Assembly: GCA_022559845.1 (NCBI GenBank)
Contig: CM040118.1
Span: forward strand, 159,236,331 to 159,300,330
Direction: 5' to 3'
DNA length: 64,000 nt
Origin: Amorphophallus konjac
Taxonomy: Eukaryota > Streptophyta > Magnoliopsida > Alismatales > Araceae
Position 1 is the stretch's first letter. Each line of letters starts with the position of its first letter. Shown here piece after piece: positions 33,866 to 45,047 of the stretch. The notes below the pieces were generated by a model that saw only the letters and a program-made list of their open reading frames with translations, was not told where the DNA came from and made no database searches. Both the position numbers and the translations under genes were made by a program.

Positions 33866-33951
33866 GAAATGAGTATTTCAAGCAGCAGCAATATCCTGAA
33901 GCAGTAAAGCACTATACGGAGGCTTTAAAGAGAAACCCCTATGACCCAAAG
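33866..33951 (+). pseudogene. Isolated TPR exon of HOP/STI1 (Hsp70-Hsp90 organising protein)
   Basis: An 86-nt block bounded by an AG acceptor and a GTAAAC donor encodes [20 protein letters not shown] and then KRNPYDPK. This is the first helix pair of a tetratricopeptide repeat, matching the third TPR block (TPR2B) of plant HOP/STI1 co-chaperones. HOP bridges Hsp70 and Hsp90 in the cytosol. The incoming phase is 1 and the outgoing phase 0. No neighbouring HOP exon is visible in the window. It may be a real exon of a gene with transposon-filled introns, a remnant, or a fragment captured by the adjacent CACTA element. The identity is fairly sure; the status is not. Confidence 0.72.
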
Positions 33952-34310
33952 GTAAACTTATCTCTCTTGATTTAGACTCGATTCTTCATCACATAAAAAA
34001 TGCTCGTTTACTCAAAGTTTGTGGATTTTAATTGCGTGTAAATATAATTTTAAATCTAATTTTAATAGAAATTTGATGTTAATTTGACTCAAAAATGTGG
34101 ATTGTTTAGCTTTGATGTTCTTCATTTGAAATTTTTTATAATTTGGGTGTTATTTAATTTGATATATGCATAATGATAATTACGTTGTTATTTAATTTTA
34201 TGTTATATTAATGCATGGGGTATTCCCTGTGAGCTGAGGTGCGTGGGTGCGACCTAACATTACACGCATCTCAGGAGAACGCGTTAAAACCGTGTCAATG
34301 TGCCTTCCCA

Positions 34311-34384
34311 TTCAAGACTTTGAGATTGATGTGTATGTTCTCATTTATTTATGAGAATGTATATATCTACCTCAAAGTCTTGAA
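34311..34384. repeat. 74-nt foldback
   Basis: Outer arms TTCAAGACTTTGAG/CTCAAAGTCTTGAA pair perfectly. The inner part pairs with a few mismatches down to GTTCTCAT/ATGAGAAT around a 5-nt loop. The size is that of a small-RNA precursor or a tiny MITE. Confidence 0.7.
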
Positions 34385-34411
34385 TTGTCCCGTTTAGACA
34401 GTCTGTGAATG

Positions 34412-34664
34412 TTTGATCGCACTTAGGCAGTCATTTACTATATGTGTTTGTATGGCTTGTTGAGAATTTTGGTTGCGTCTCCTTACTCTTCTCTGATATA
34501 CCATTATTGATTTTGAGTGTTTTCTTAACCACTTACTTGTAAGTGTTTAAGAAAATTTTAAAATCAATAAATATTTTTGGTATATCGGAGAAGTGTGGGG
34601 AGATGCTGCCGAAATTTTCAAGCAAATCGTGCAGCACATATAGTAAGTGATTGTGCGATCAAAC
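34412..34664. repeat. 250-bp imperfect foldback
   Basis: Arms start GTTTGATCGCAC and end GTGCGATCAAAC. They pair along their length with mismatches, and the centre is CACTTAC-TT-GTAAGTG. It could be a foldback MITE, a long hairpin precursor, or part of the left end of the CACTA element. Confidence 0.7.
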
Positions 34665-34821
34665 CTTCATGGATGGGTTAAAAAGTGATAATCTAATTAA
34701 TAGTCCTCTTCCAACTGCAAATGGTCTATGGCGAACGATGTGAGGAAAGGGTCGGGTGTAATATCAGGAGTAATGATTTGAAAGTTAGGATGTGTATTGT
34801 CATTTATTGGGTGCAGGCAAA

Positions 34822-37800
34822 ATGTCGACAGATCGTTCATGGATGTATCATAGAATAGTTGACCGGGTGGTGTCAGATGACTTTAAGCATGGAGTTGAGA
34901 GTTTCATTCAATTTGCATTGGGGAATCGAGTTGCAGCAACAGACCGTGACGGTCACATTCGATGCCCTTGTTCAAGTTGTAGAAACTTGAGGTGGCATTC
35001 AACATGGGATGTGCAACATCATTTGTACACGAAAGGGTTCGTGGATGGTTATACGAATTGGACGTGTCATGGTGAGAAATTCTTGAGATATGAGCTCGAC
35101 AATATTGCAGGCACAAGTGGGTACGTGGATATGGTTGTAGATGCTGCTGGTCCTAGTTTTAATGTTCATGAGGAAGCGACGAATAAGACAGCAGGAAGAT
35201 TTTTTGAACTACTTAGGAATGCTGATGAGCTGTTGTGGGATGGTTGTGAAAAGCACACTCGATTGTCTGCAGTGTCAGTTGTTGAACTTGAAATTTGAAT
35301 TTCACATCAGTGAGACTTGTTTTGACCGTCTCCTCCTCTTGATCAAGAGTATGTTGCCTCGAGACGAGAAGTTGCCAGAAACTTTTTGCCATGCAAAAAA
35401 GATGGTCAATGACTTAGGGCTTGGATATGTGAAAATAGATGCATGTCTGAATCATTGTATGTTATATTACAAAGATGATGCAGATAAGATATCATGTTCT
35501 ATTTGTGGCCATGACAGATTCAAACCTAAGGGAAGGGTCAATTCAAAGCGAAAAGATGTACCTTACAAGACATTACGATACTTCCCTCTTGTGCCTAGGC
35601 TGCAGCGGCTGTATATGTCCTCAAAGACGGCTCGACATATGACATGGCACATCGAAAGAGTACATCGTGCCGATGATATTATCAGTCATCCTGCCGATGG
35701 TGAAGCTTGGACTCACTTTAGTCATACTCATCTTACTTTTCAAAGGAGTCACGTAATGTTCGATTGGGTTTATGCACAGATGGTTTTAATCCATTCGGTG
35801 GTTCAGTGGCATCTTATTCTTGTTGGCCAAGTTCATGTCACCGTACAACCTTCCGCCGCACATGTGCATGAAGCGAGAAATCTATTTTTGTCCTTAGTAA
35901 TTCCTGGTCCAAAAAGCCCTGGAAAAAATTTGGACATATATCTCAGGCCGTTGATTGATGAGCTCAAATTTTTATGGATTGATGGAGTTGCTACTTATGA
36001 TGCATGTAGGAAGGAAAATTTTATTATGAAGGCTGCACTGATCTGGACAATAAGTGACTTCCCTGCATATGGAATGCTATCTGGTTGGAGTACACATGGG
36101 AGGTTAGCATGTCCTTACTATATGGAAGATACCAAATCATTTGTATTGAAACATGGTGAGAAAGCATGCTGGTTTGATTGCCATCGACAGTTGTTACCAA
36201 GTGACCATCCTTTTCGAAGGAAAAAAGACTCGTTTAAAAAAAATACTGTTGAAATAGATGAAGCTGACTTGCAACGGGTGTCGGGTCTACATATGGCGAC
36301 ACGGGTGCACAATTTACCAGATGTAGTACAATTATCTGGTAGCACACGACAACTCCCTAGTTTTGGAAAGGATCACAATTGGAACAAGAAAAGTATTTTT
36401 TGGGAATTGCCTTATTGGTCAACTCTTCTTGTACGACACAATCTGGATGTCATGTATACCGAGAAGAATTTTTTTGATAATGTGTTCAATACGATCATGA
36501 ATGTTAAAGGGAAAACAAAGGACAACGCCAAAGCGCGTATGGACTTAAAGATGCTTTGTAAACGTCCAGAACTGGAACTACAGAACGTAAATGGAAAAAC
36601 TGTGCAGCCTAAAGCAACTTACGTGCTTCATGATACACAGATCAAGGAAGTGTGCCAGTGGTTGAAACAGTTGAGATTTCTAGATGGATATGCATCCAAC
36701 ATATCCCGTTGTGTGAATGTTAATGAGGGGAAAATATATGGTATGAAAAGTCACGACTGTCATGTGTTCATGGAGAGGCTACTGCCCATTGCATTTCGTG
36801 ATTTGTTGTCAAAGCCAATATGGGGAGCACTGGCTGAGATGAGTCAATTTTTTAAGATTTTATGTGCATCAGAACTCAGACTTCGGGATGTACAAACTAT
36901 CGAAGAAAAAGTGGTTACAACCGTTTGCAAGCTAGAGAAGATATTTCCTCCGGTATTCTTTGATTCGATGGAGCACCTGGTTGTTCATTTGCCATACGAG
37001 GCTATCGTCGGAGGGCCTAGTACAATTTCGATGGATGTATCCATTTGAGAGGTATTTGAGAATTTTTGTTAACTTACATGTCGTCTATGGCCGGTACATA
37101 TCGTTGCCATCTGACTTGTTGTTGTAGGTGCATGCATGAATTAAAAATGAAAGTTCGCAACAAGGCACAGGTGGAGGGTTCGATTACTGAGGCATACATT
37201 CTTGAAGAAAATTTGAACTTCTGTTCTATGTACTTTGAGCTAGAGATTCAAACTCGTCGTACTCGACCTCCACGTAATGATGATGGAGGAGTGGATGAAT
37301 CGTCCGATCGGCTCTCTATATTTAAACATCCTGGACGTGCGTTCGGACGTTGCTTGACTCGCACGCTCGAAGATAGAGAGTTGAAAGCCGCTGAGATGTA
37401 TATTCTTCTGAATTGCCTCGAGATTGAACCTTATGTTGAGTAAGTTCTTAACTCACATTTCCAGCAAGTCCATAAGTTGTTCATCCTTCTTCTGCAGTTC
37501 ATTTAAAGTAGTAGTGTATTTATATTGCAGGCAATTTGATTCAGAATTAGCTGAACAATGTCCAAATATCCAGGACGTAGAGATTGAAAAAGAACGTGAG
37601 AAGTTTTTTGTCAAATGGCTGAGAAACCGAGTTAGTGTCATCGTTGAATATATATGTTTGTATTTATGTATGTTGAGGTAATTGTTATTATTTTAACTAC
37701 TCTAATTTGAATATAGGTTGAACAAGGTCTCATTACTGATCAAAGAGTACAACAGATAAGTTATGGCCCCTCGAACGTTGCACGTGCCTATCCAGGATAT

Positions 37801-38445
37801 ATTGTGAATGGATACAGATTTCATACAAGGGATTATGGACGAGGTAAGTCTACGATGAACAGCGGCGTATCTGTTAAGGGAAGTTTATACAATGAACTTG
37901 AATTGGACTACTATGGTATTCTTGAAGAAGTCTTAGAACTTCAGTATTTGGGACAAGACAATCATGTATACATATTTAAGTGTCAATGGTTTGATCCTAG
38001 TTCTGTTCGACGTGCCGATAATTATGGGATTGTCGATGTCAAACATAGGTCTAAACTTAAGACCTATGAACCGTTCATTTTAGCCGCACAAGCCCAGCAA
38101 GTGTATTATTCAAGCTATCCATCATCCAAGAATAGAGATTGGTGGGCAGTTTGTAGGGTTAATTCAAAACTCTTTCCCACAAGTGAAGATGTCTCAGAGG
38201 TTGCTAGTGCTGAATATTATCAATCAGACGAAGTTGGCGTTGTCGGTTCCTCGAGGTTTAATTTGGACGAATCTGATGAGCCACTGTCATTACGTACGCG
38301 AGATGAAGTGGAAGAAGTCGATCCGATGGAGCTAAATGTTGATGTTAGAGGGGAGGAAGAATCAGATGAAGAGGAAGAGTTTGAATCTGATGAGGCTACT
38401 ATGGATGACGAAGATGATGATGAGTTAGATATATCATCAACATGA
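34822..38445 (+). pseudogene. CACTA transposase gene, TNP2-like, with DUF4218 and DUF4216 domains
   Basis: After an acceptor at 34816 the ATG at 34822 opens MSTDRSWMYHRIVDRVV, a transposase-associated domain with CPCSSCRN and a histidine. The TNP2 domain follows from about 35290: PETFCHAKKMVNDLGLGY, SCSICGHDR, PLVPRLQRLY, SAAHVHEARN, WTISDFPAYGMLSGWSTHG. Then come DUF4218 (MKSHDCHVFMERLLPIAFRD, KLEKIFPPVFFDSMEHL) and, after introns near 37441-37530 and 37633-37716, DUF4216 (YYGILEEVLELQYLGQ, VYIFKCQWFDP) with an acidic tail. Frameshifts near 35270, at both ends of 35750-35850 (the conserved LCTDGFNPFGG is in another frame) and near 37025 disable it. Confidence 0.9.
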
Positions 38446-38726
38446 GGGAGGCACGTTTTGATAATTTAGTGAGATATCCTTACCTTTTTGCATAATTTTT
38501 AATAACAGAGAGCCTTATGCAATTGAGGATTAATATGTATTAATTGTTTTGTTAGTAATAAAGAAATGGTCCGAGGAGGTCGTACTGGGAGTGGGAGGAG
38601 ACAGGGCAGTGACAAGGGCTCTACTCCCTCATGTTTGGCATCTTCTTCGGGCACATGTATATCTATTAAAAAAGTTAGCTATATAAATGTTTACATCATT
38701 TACTAGCTTAAAAGATTTTTTTTAGG

Positions 38727-39480
38727 TTCAAGTGTCGGCTCGTTGCCTGTTGTGCAGACGCCACTCCCACCACCTCCCGCTGCAGGTATGTATATTTTAA
38801 TTTAAAGTTCCCAATATTTGTTTTACTTATGAAAATTAATTCTTGCAGGTCTCAGTGGCGTCCCACCTGTTGTGCAGACGCCACTCCCACCACTCCCGCT
38901 GCAGGTATGTATATTTTAATATAAAGTTCCCATTATTTATTTTACTTATGAAAATTAATTCTTGCAGGTCTCAGTGGCGTCCCACCTGTTGTGCAGAGGC
39001 CACTCCCACCACCTCCCGTGCAGGTATGTATATTTAATTTAAAGTTCCAATGTTTATTTTACTTATGAAAATTAATTCTTGCAGGTCTCAGTGGCGTCCC
39101 ACCTGTTGTGCAGACGCCACTCCCACCACCTCCCGCTGCAGGTATGTATATTTTAATTTAAAGTTCCCAATATTTATTTTACTTATGAAAATTAATTCTT
39201 GCAGGTCTCAGTGGCGTCCCACCTGTTGTGCAGAGGCCACCTCACCATCTCCCACTGCAGGTATGTATATTTTAATTTAAAGTTCCCAATATTTGTTTTA
39301 CTTATGAAAATTAATTCTTGCAGGTCTCAGTGGTGTCCCACCTGTTGTGCAGACGCCACCTCCACCACCTCCCGCTGCAGGTATGTATATTTTAATTTAA
39401 AGTTCCCAATATTTGTTTTACTTGTGAAAATCTATTCTTACAGGTCTCAGTGGCGTCCCACCACCTCCCACTTGTACAGG
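38727..39480 (+). repeat. Tandem exon-intron units of about 120 bp (seven copies)
   Basis: Each unit has a 56-57-nt exon beginning GTCTCAGTGGCGTCCCACC and an intron of about 63 bp (GTATGTATATTTTAAT ... TTAATTCTTGCAG). Exons start near 38727, 38849, 38968, 39085, 39206, 39324 and 39445. A 57-nt copy encodes a 19-residue unit around VVQTPLPPPPAA, with phase-1 introns on both sides. Copies of 56 nt would shift the frame. Confidence 0.87.
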
Positions 39481-41589
39481 GCACACCCCCACCACTCAGC
39501 CACTTGACGATGCCGGCAGTCGTCACGAGGGAGGCACGGCCCATGATGGACATTGCCCGTGTTGGATCTCCGGGTAAATCTATAAGGTTATATTACATTC
39601 ATTATTTAATTAGGCTTCAACTGTCTAATATGAATATTTTGACATTTGCAATTGCAGTAAGAAATTTGAACCCCACTCAGCTGTCCATCATTCCACCGAA
39701 CTCATGTTGGCACATGTGCCCGGGCCAGCATCCACTTTCAGAGAATTTCCGATGGCCGTCCGCGATTCATTGTACAACATGTTCTTAGTAAGTAATTACG
39801 TCATTTAATTCAAGTATTTTTCAAACTCAATTCACAACAGTATACTAAGTGTGAAACTTAATTGATTTACAGCGGTCTTTTCAATTCACGTGTGGACATG
39901 ACGCGACGAGATGTCGTCGTGCCTGGGAGTCTACTATGCAGTCAAGTTACAAGAGGAAAATACATGAGGCCCGAGCACACGCTAAAAAATTGAGTGGTGG
40001 GAGTGAAGACCGACAGCTGTGGAAGGCGCACCGCCCTCTATGGATGAGGCAGGAGGATTGGGAGATATCTTGTGACCATTTTGCCGACCCCAAGTGGATA
40101 GAAAAGTCCGAAAAAGCCAAAGCAAACAGGGTGTCAAAACCAGGCGCAAATGTGCATACGAGTGGGTCCATCTCTTACGCGGCTCATAAACAAAAAATGG
40201 TAAGTAATGTTTCAATTTAACTTCTTACAATTTATTAATATATTTGACATTTTTTACTATGAACTAGTATAACATGCTGTGGAGCTTAATCGACCTCTGT
40301 CGTTCCTCGAGGTGTTCAACAGAACACACAAAAAGAAGGGGACAGATCAATTTGTGAGTGAGACAGCTAAGTCAGTAGCGGTAAGTTTATCTACATATGC
40401 AACTTCTACCGTTCATTTAAATCGGCATGAAATTCATATGAAATTGACTAGTTATTTTATTTAATTTGTAGGAAACATATAGCAAAGTAGTGACAGAGAA
40501 GTATGGGAGGGAGACACGCAGCAACCGGAGTTGGATCCGGTGGAGTGGGTGGCAGCAGTTGGCGTACCGAAGAAAGGCCGACTATATGGTTTTGGGGATA
40601 GCCTGGACGCTAGCGCGGTGATATCATCGTGTGCGAGTTCTAGCTCTACCCAAACCAGTAGCAGTGCCTTCACTATACCTCCACCTGCCCCCAGCGCTTC
40701 TGCCAAGCGACATGATGGACATGGTCCGATCGCAGATTTCTGATTTGCAGCGGCAGCAGCAGCAGTTCCAACAGGAGATCTCTAGCCAGCAGACAATCAT
40801 TTTGTAGGCAATCAGTGGCCTCCTCTCCCAGGCGGGAATGGTCCCTCATCGATCCACTACTACCACAGCACAGGCCGCACAGGTGAGTGTTTACTATGTT
40901 TTTATTTTGATGGAATTACTCAATTATGTTCATTAGAAATTTTAAAACTCCCTAGTTTTCAAAACTCACTTAGTTTAGAAGAATTGAGAAAATCTGGGGT
41001 TCGGGGGTCCTAAATGTAAAATACTTAAGATATATTTCTACTGGCTCAACCAATTTAAGCAGTGATCTCCTGAGGTTCTGAATTCTCCATGCAACCCAGG
41101 ATTGTTGAGACATGAAGAGATATAAGAGCCATATAAGAGCCATGGTTCAGACCATCTTCAGTCATACTCTAGAACAGACTGAAGAGATATGTAGTTATGC
41201 ACTATGTCACCCAGATGTCAAACACAAATTTCCTAACCCCTTGTCATAAAAAGTTAGTTGCATGTTGAGCCATTGAGGAATAAAAAGAAAGTTGAGAAGA
41301 AGAAAAGGATATTAATGGGATCTAGGAAGAATAAATAAAATGTTTCTGAAAATGGAACATCTCCTGACTATTGATTTCTTGACAGATCAGCTTGATCTGG
41401 TGCCGCTGATTTCTTAACTGGCTGATTGGCCTTGCTGGCTATTGATTGTTCATCCGGAGGTCTAAAAGAGTTACCTCTGAACCACACGTCAATAAGTCCT
41501 GTGGCAGAGAGAAAAGCCCACCATAGAACCCAGTAATCAAAAAGAACACACCGATCCAGCCGCTTACATGAAGCATATACAAAGGTCAG

Positions 41590-43965
41590 ATAATAAGAAA
41601 GTGACTTGTCAGAACTGACGAAATCCAAATCGGATACCCGGTTTGGCCCCAGCGCTTAAAAGTGCATTTTCTAAATACACTTTAAATTTCTCCCAAGTCG
41701 GGTCCGGGAGTCTAGAATCTGAAATACCGATCGGATCGGTGTGCCGATCATTCCAACACTGACCTGGGAGATAAAAGTGACTTGTCAGAACTGACGGAAT
41801 CCAAATCGGATACCCGGTTTGGCCCCAGCGCTCAAAGTGTATTATCTAAATACAGTTAGTTTAAATTTCTCCCAAGTCGGGTCCGGGGTCTAAAATCTGA
41901 AATACTGGTCGGATCGGCGTTGCCGGTCATTCCTGCTGTTCCTGGGAGATGAAAGTGACTTGTCAGAACTGACGGAATCCAAATTGGATACCCGATTTGG
42001 GCCCTAGCGCTCAAAAGTGCATTTTCTATATACACTTACTTTAAATTTCTCCCAAGTCGGGTCAGGAGGTCTAGAATCTGAAATACCGGTCAGATCGACG
42101 TGCCGATCGTTCCAACACGACCTGGAGATAAAGTGACTTGTCAGAACTGACGGAATCCAAATCGGATACCGGTTTGGCCCAGCGCTAAAAAAGTGTATTT
42201 CTAAATACAGTTAGTTTAAATTTTCCCAAGTCGGGTCCGGGGGTCTAAAATTTGAAATACCGATCAGATCGGCGTGTCGATTGTTCCAACACGACCTGGG
42301 AGATGACAGTGACTTGTCAGAACTGACGGAATCCAAATCGGATAGCCGGTTTGGCCCCAGCGCTCAAAAGTGTATTTTCTAAATACAGTTAGTTTAAATT
42401 TCTCCCAAGTCGGGTCCGGGGGTCTAAAATCTGAAATACTGGTTGGATCGGCGTGCCGGTCATTCCTGCTATTCCTGGGAGATGAAAGTGACTTGTCAGA
42501 ACTGACGGAATCCAAATTAGATACCCGGTTTGGCCCCAGCGCTCAAAAGTGCATTTTCTAAATACACTTACTTTAAATTTCTCCCAAGTCGGGTCCGGGA
42601 GTCTAGAATCTGAAATACCGGTCGGATCGGCGTGCTGATCGTTCCAACACGACCTGGGAGATAAAAGTGACTTGTCAGAACTGACGGAATCCAAATCGGA
42701 TACCCGGTTTGGCCCCAGCGCTCAAAAGTGTATTTTCTAAATACACTTAGTTTAAATTTCTCCCAAGTCGGGTCCAGGGGTCTAAAATCTGAAATACAGG
42801 TCGGATCGGCATGCCGATCATTCCAACACGACCTAGAGATAAAGTGACTTGTCAGAACTGACGGAATCCTAAATTGGATACCCGGTTTTGCCCCAACGCT
42901 CAAAGTGCATTTTCTAAATACACTTGGTTTAAATTTCTCCCAAGTCGGGGCCCAGGGGGTCTAAAATCTGAAATACGATCGGATCGGCGTGCCGATCGTT
43001 CCAACACGACTGGGAGATGAAAGTGACTTGTCAGAACTGACGGAATCCAAATTGGATACCCGGTTTGGCCCCAGCGCTCAAAGTGCATTTTCTAAATACA
43101 CTTACTTTAAATTTCTCTCCAAGTTGGGTCCGGGGAGTCTAAAATCTGAAATACGGTCGGATCGGCATGTCGGTTGTTCCTGCTATTCCTGGGAGATGAA
43201 AGTGATTTGTTAGAACTGACGGAATCCAAATTGGATACCCGGTTTGGCCCCAGCGCTCAAAAGTGCATTTTCTAAATACACTTACTCTAAATTTCTCCCA
43301 AGTCAGGTCCGGGAGTCTAGAATCTGAAATACCGGTCAGATCGGCGTGTCGATCATTCCAACACGACTTGGGAGATGACAGTGACTTGTCAGAACTGACG
43401 GAATCCAAATCGGATACCCGGTTTGGCCCCAGCACTCAAAAGTGTATTTTCTAAATATAGTTAGTTTAAATTTCTCCCAAGTCGGGTCCGGAGGTCGAAA
43501 ATTTGAAATACTGATCGGATCGGCGTGCCGGTCATTCCTACTATTCTTGGGAGATGAAAGTGACTTGTCAGAACTGACGGAATCCAAATTGGATACCCGG
43601 TTTGGCCCCAGCGCTCGAAAGTGTATTTTCTAAATACACTTACTTTAAATTTCTCCCAAGTCGGGTCCGGAGGTCTAAAATCTGAAATACCGGTCGATCG
43701 ACGTGCCGATCGTTCCAACACGACCTGGGAGATGACAGTGACTTGTCAGAACTGACGGAATCCAAATCGGTACGCGGTTTGGCCCCAACGCTCAAAAGTG
43801 TATTTTCTAAATACACTTACTTTAAATTTCTCCCAAGTCGAGTCCGGGGGTCTAAAATCTGAAATACGGTCGGATCGGCGTGTCGATCGTTCAACACGAC
43901 CTGGGAGATGAAAGTGACTTGTCAGAACTGACGGAATCCAAATCGGCACGGTTTGAGCTCGGCGC
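41590..43965 (+). repeat. 178-bp satellite array in the last intron of the TnpA-type gene (14 copies)
   Basis: CTTGTCAGAACTGACGGAAT recurs at about 41604, 41781, 41959, 42137, 42313, 42492, 42671, 42848, 43027, 43206, 43385, 43564, 43742 and 43917, a period of about 178 bp. Each unit carries two palindromes: AGTGTATTT...AAATACACT and GATCGGC-GT-GCCGATC. ORFs on the minus strand across the array are by-products of the repeat. Confidence 0.9.
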
Positions 43966-44219
43966 TCATAATTACATTCTCCAAATGTAATTAATTTAAA
44001 ATACTGATGACAGCTAGGTAGTTGGTCTATAAAATCTATGCAGTTATCAATTTGATATGTTTGATTTCAATTTATGCTAATTTATCTTCGCACTAATTTT
44101 TTTATCTATGTTATTATTTTTTTAATGTAGGAGGATCCTTCTGCGGGCGGCGACAGAGAGATGAGCAGGGCAAGGGAGGAGGATATGGACGATGTGCCGG
44201 ATATTTCTTGAGTTTATTG

Positions 44220-44500
44220 TGTTTTATTTTCTGTACGTTGATGATCAGCAGGGTGTTGTGTTTTTTTTTTCGGTGGTGATTTCATCAGCATGGTGTTGAG
44301 TTTTTTTTTTCGATGGTGATTTGATCCAGCATGGTGTTGAGTTTTTATTTTCGGAGATGTTTATTGATCAGCAGGGTGTTGAGTTTTTATTTTCGGTGGC
44401 ATTTATTTGATCAGTAAGATGTTGAGTTTTTATTTTTGGTGGTGTTTATTTTTTTGATCAGCAGGGTGTAGTTTTTTTTTTCGGTGTATGTTTTACGGGT
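44220..44500 (+). repeat. Short tandem repeat after the TnpA-type gene
   Basis: About six diverged copies of 40-55 bp contain GATCAGCAGGGTGTTGAG followed by T-rich sequence and TTTCGGTGGTG. Confidence 0.7.
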
Positions 44501-44539
44501 TATATAATAATTTTAAGTTTTTTTCAAAAATGAATAATG

Positions 44540-45044
44540 ATATTTCAGACGGATTTCAGACGGATCCGTCTGAAATTACAAACGGCATTTGAGACAGAAT
44601 TTTAACCGTCCTGAAATAATCACGGATAAACGGTATTCACACAAATATTATTCCGTCTGAATTTCAGACTCTACTTCTCACCGTAGTTGCCACGGAAATT
44701 TGAGAACGACATTTCACACGGTAAACATGCCTTCTGAACTTTCAGAGTCCTTTTCTGACCGTTATTGAGACGGAAAAGTGAGACGGTATTTCACACGGTA
44801 CATATTTCGTCTGAAATTTCAGACGGAAATATATTCAGATGGAATTAGTGACGGAAATATCTCGTATGAAATTTCAGACGGAATATGCGACTGAACGCAT
44901 ATCTGCTCGAAAATTGTACTTTCAGACGAAATACTGACGAAAAATAATTAGTCTGAAATTTCAGACCGCATTTGTGACGAAAATTAAACTGTCCGAAATT
45001 TCTGACTAAATTTGTGACGGTCGTATTCCGTCTAAAATCCAGTG
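44540..45044 (+). repeat. CACTA subterminal repeats and right terminus
   Basis: Many direct and inverted copies of TTTCAGACGGA/TCCGTCTGAAA fill the last 500 bp. One is the perfect palindrome ATTTCAGACGGATCCGTCTGAAAT (two 12-nt halves, near 44553-44576). Such repeats are the transposase-binding sites of En/Spm-type elements. The terminus reads ...CCAGTG. Confidence 0.85.
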
Positions 45045-45047
45045 TCA

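Larger units (their letters stand above)
38566..44211 (+). pseudogene. CACTA TnpA-type gene (plant transposase family PF03004) with amplified exons and a satellite-filled intron
   Basis: It starts MVRGGRTGSGRRQGSD at 38566. Seven small proline-rich exons follow (38727-39480), then exons with REFPMAVRDSLYNMF (near 39750) and the Transposase_24-like core: YKRKIHEARAHAKKL, WEISCDHFADPKWIEKSEKA, NRVSKPGANVHTSGS (39872-40200). Next are FLEVFNRTHKKKGTDQFV (about 40290) and DPVEWVAAVGVPKKGRLYGF (about 40530). A glutamine-rich helix leads to a long intron (about 40884-44130). The last exon encodes a short acidic tail ending TGA at 44209-44211. Such proteins bind the subterminal repeats in En/Spm. Small indels make an intact mRNA unlikely. 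Confidence 0.82.
34792..45044 (+). mobile_element. CACTA (En/Spm-type) DNA transposon, right end defined, left end not found
   Basis: Two transposon genes in the same direction, a TNP2-type transposase (34822-38445) and a TnpA-type gene (38566-44211), are followed by subterminal repeats. The right end CCAGTG at 45039-45044 is the complement of CACTGG. The next three bases, TCA, would be the 3-bp target duplication. Sequence to the right is a Tekay gag, so the element landed in H. No matching CACT end with these subterminal repeats is seen on the left, so that side is diverged, truncated or rearranged. Confidence 0.85.

Noticed and set aside
35141..35298. Two overlapping genes at the start of the TNP2 region
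   Set aside because: The overlap is a frameshift within one transposase gene, since the family reads continuously across it.
42264..43949. Several minus-strand ORFs of 60-110 codons with the shared peptide TFERWGQTGYPIWIPSV
   Set aside because: They are readings of the 178-bp intronic satellite. The unit is not a multiple of three, so each ORF spans about two units and changes frame. No domain is seen.
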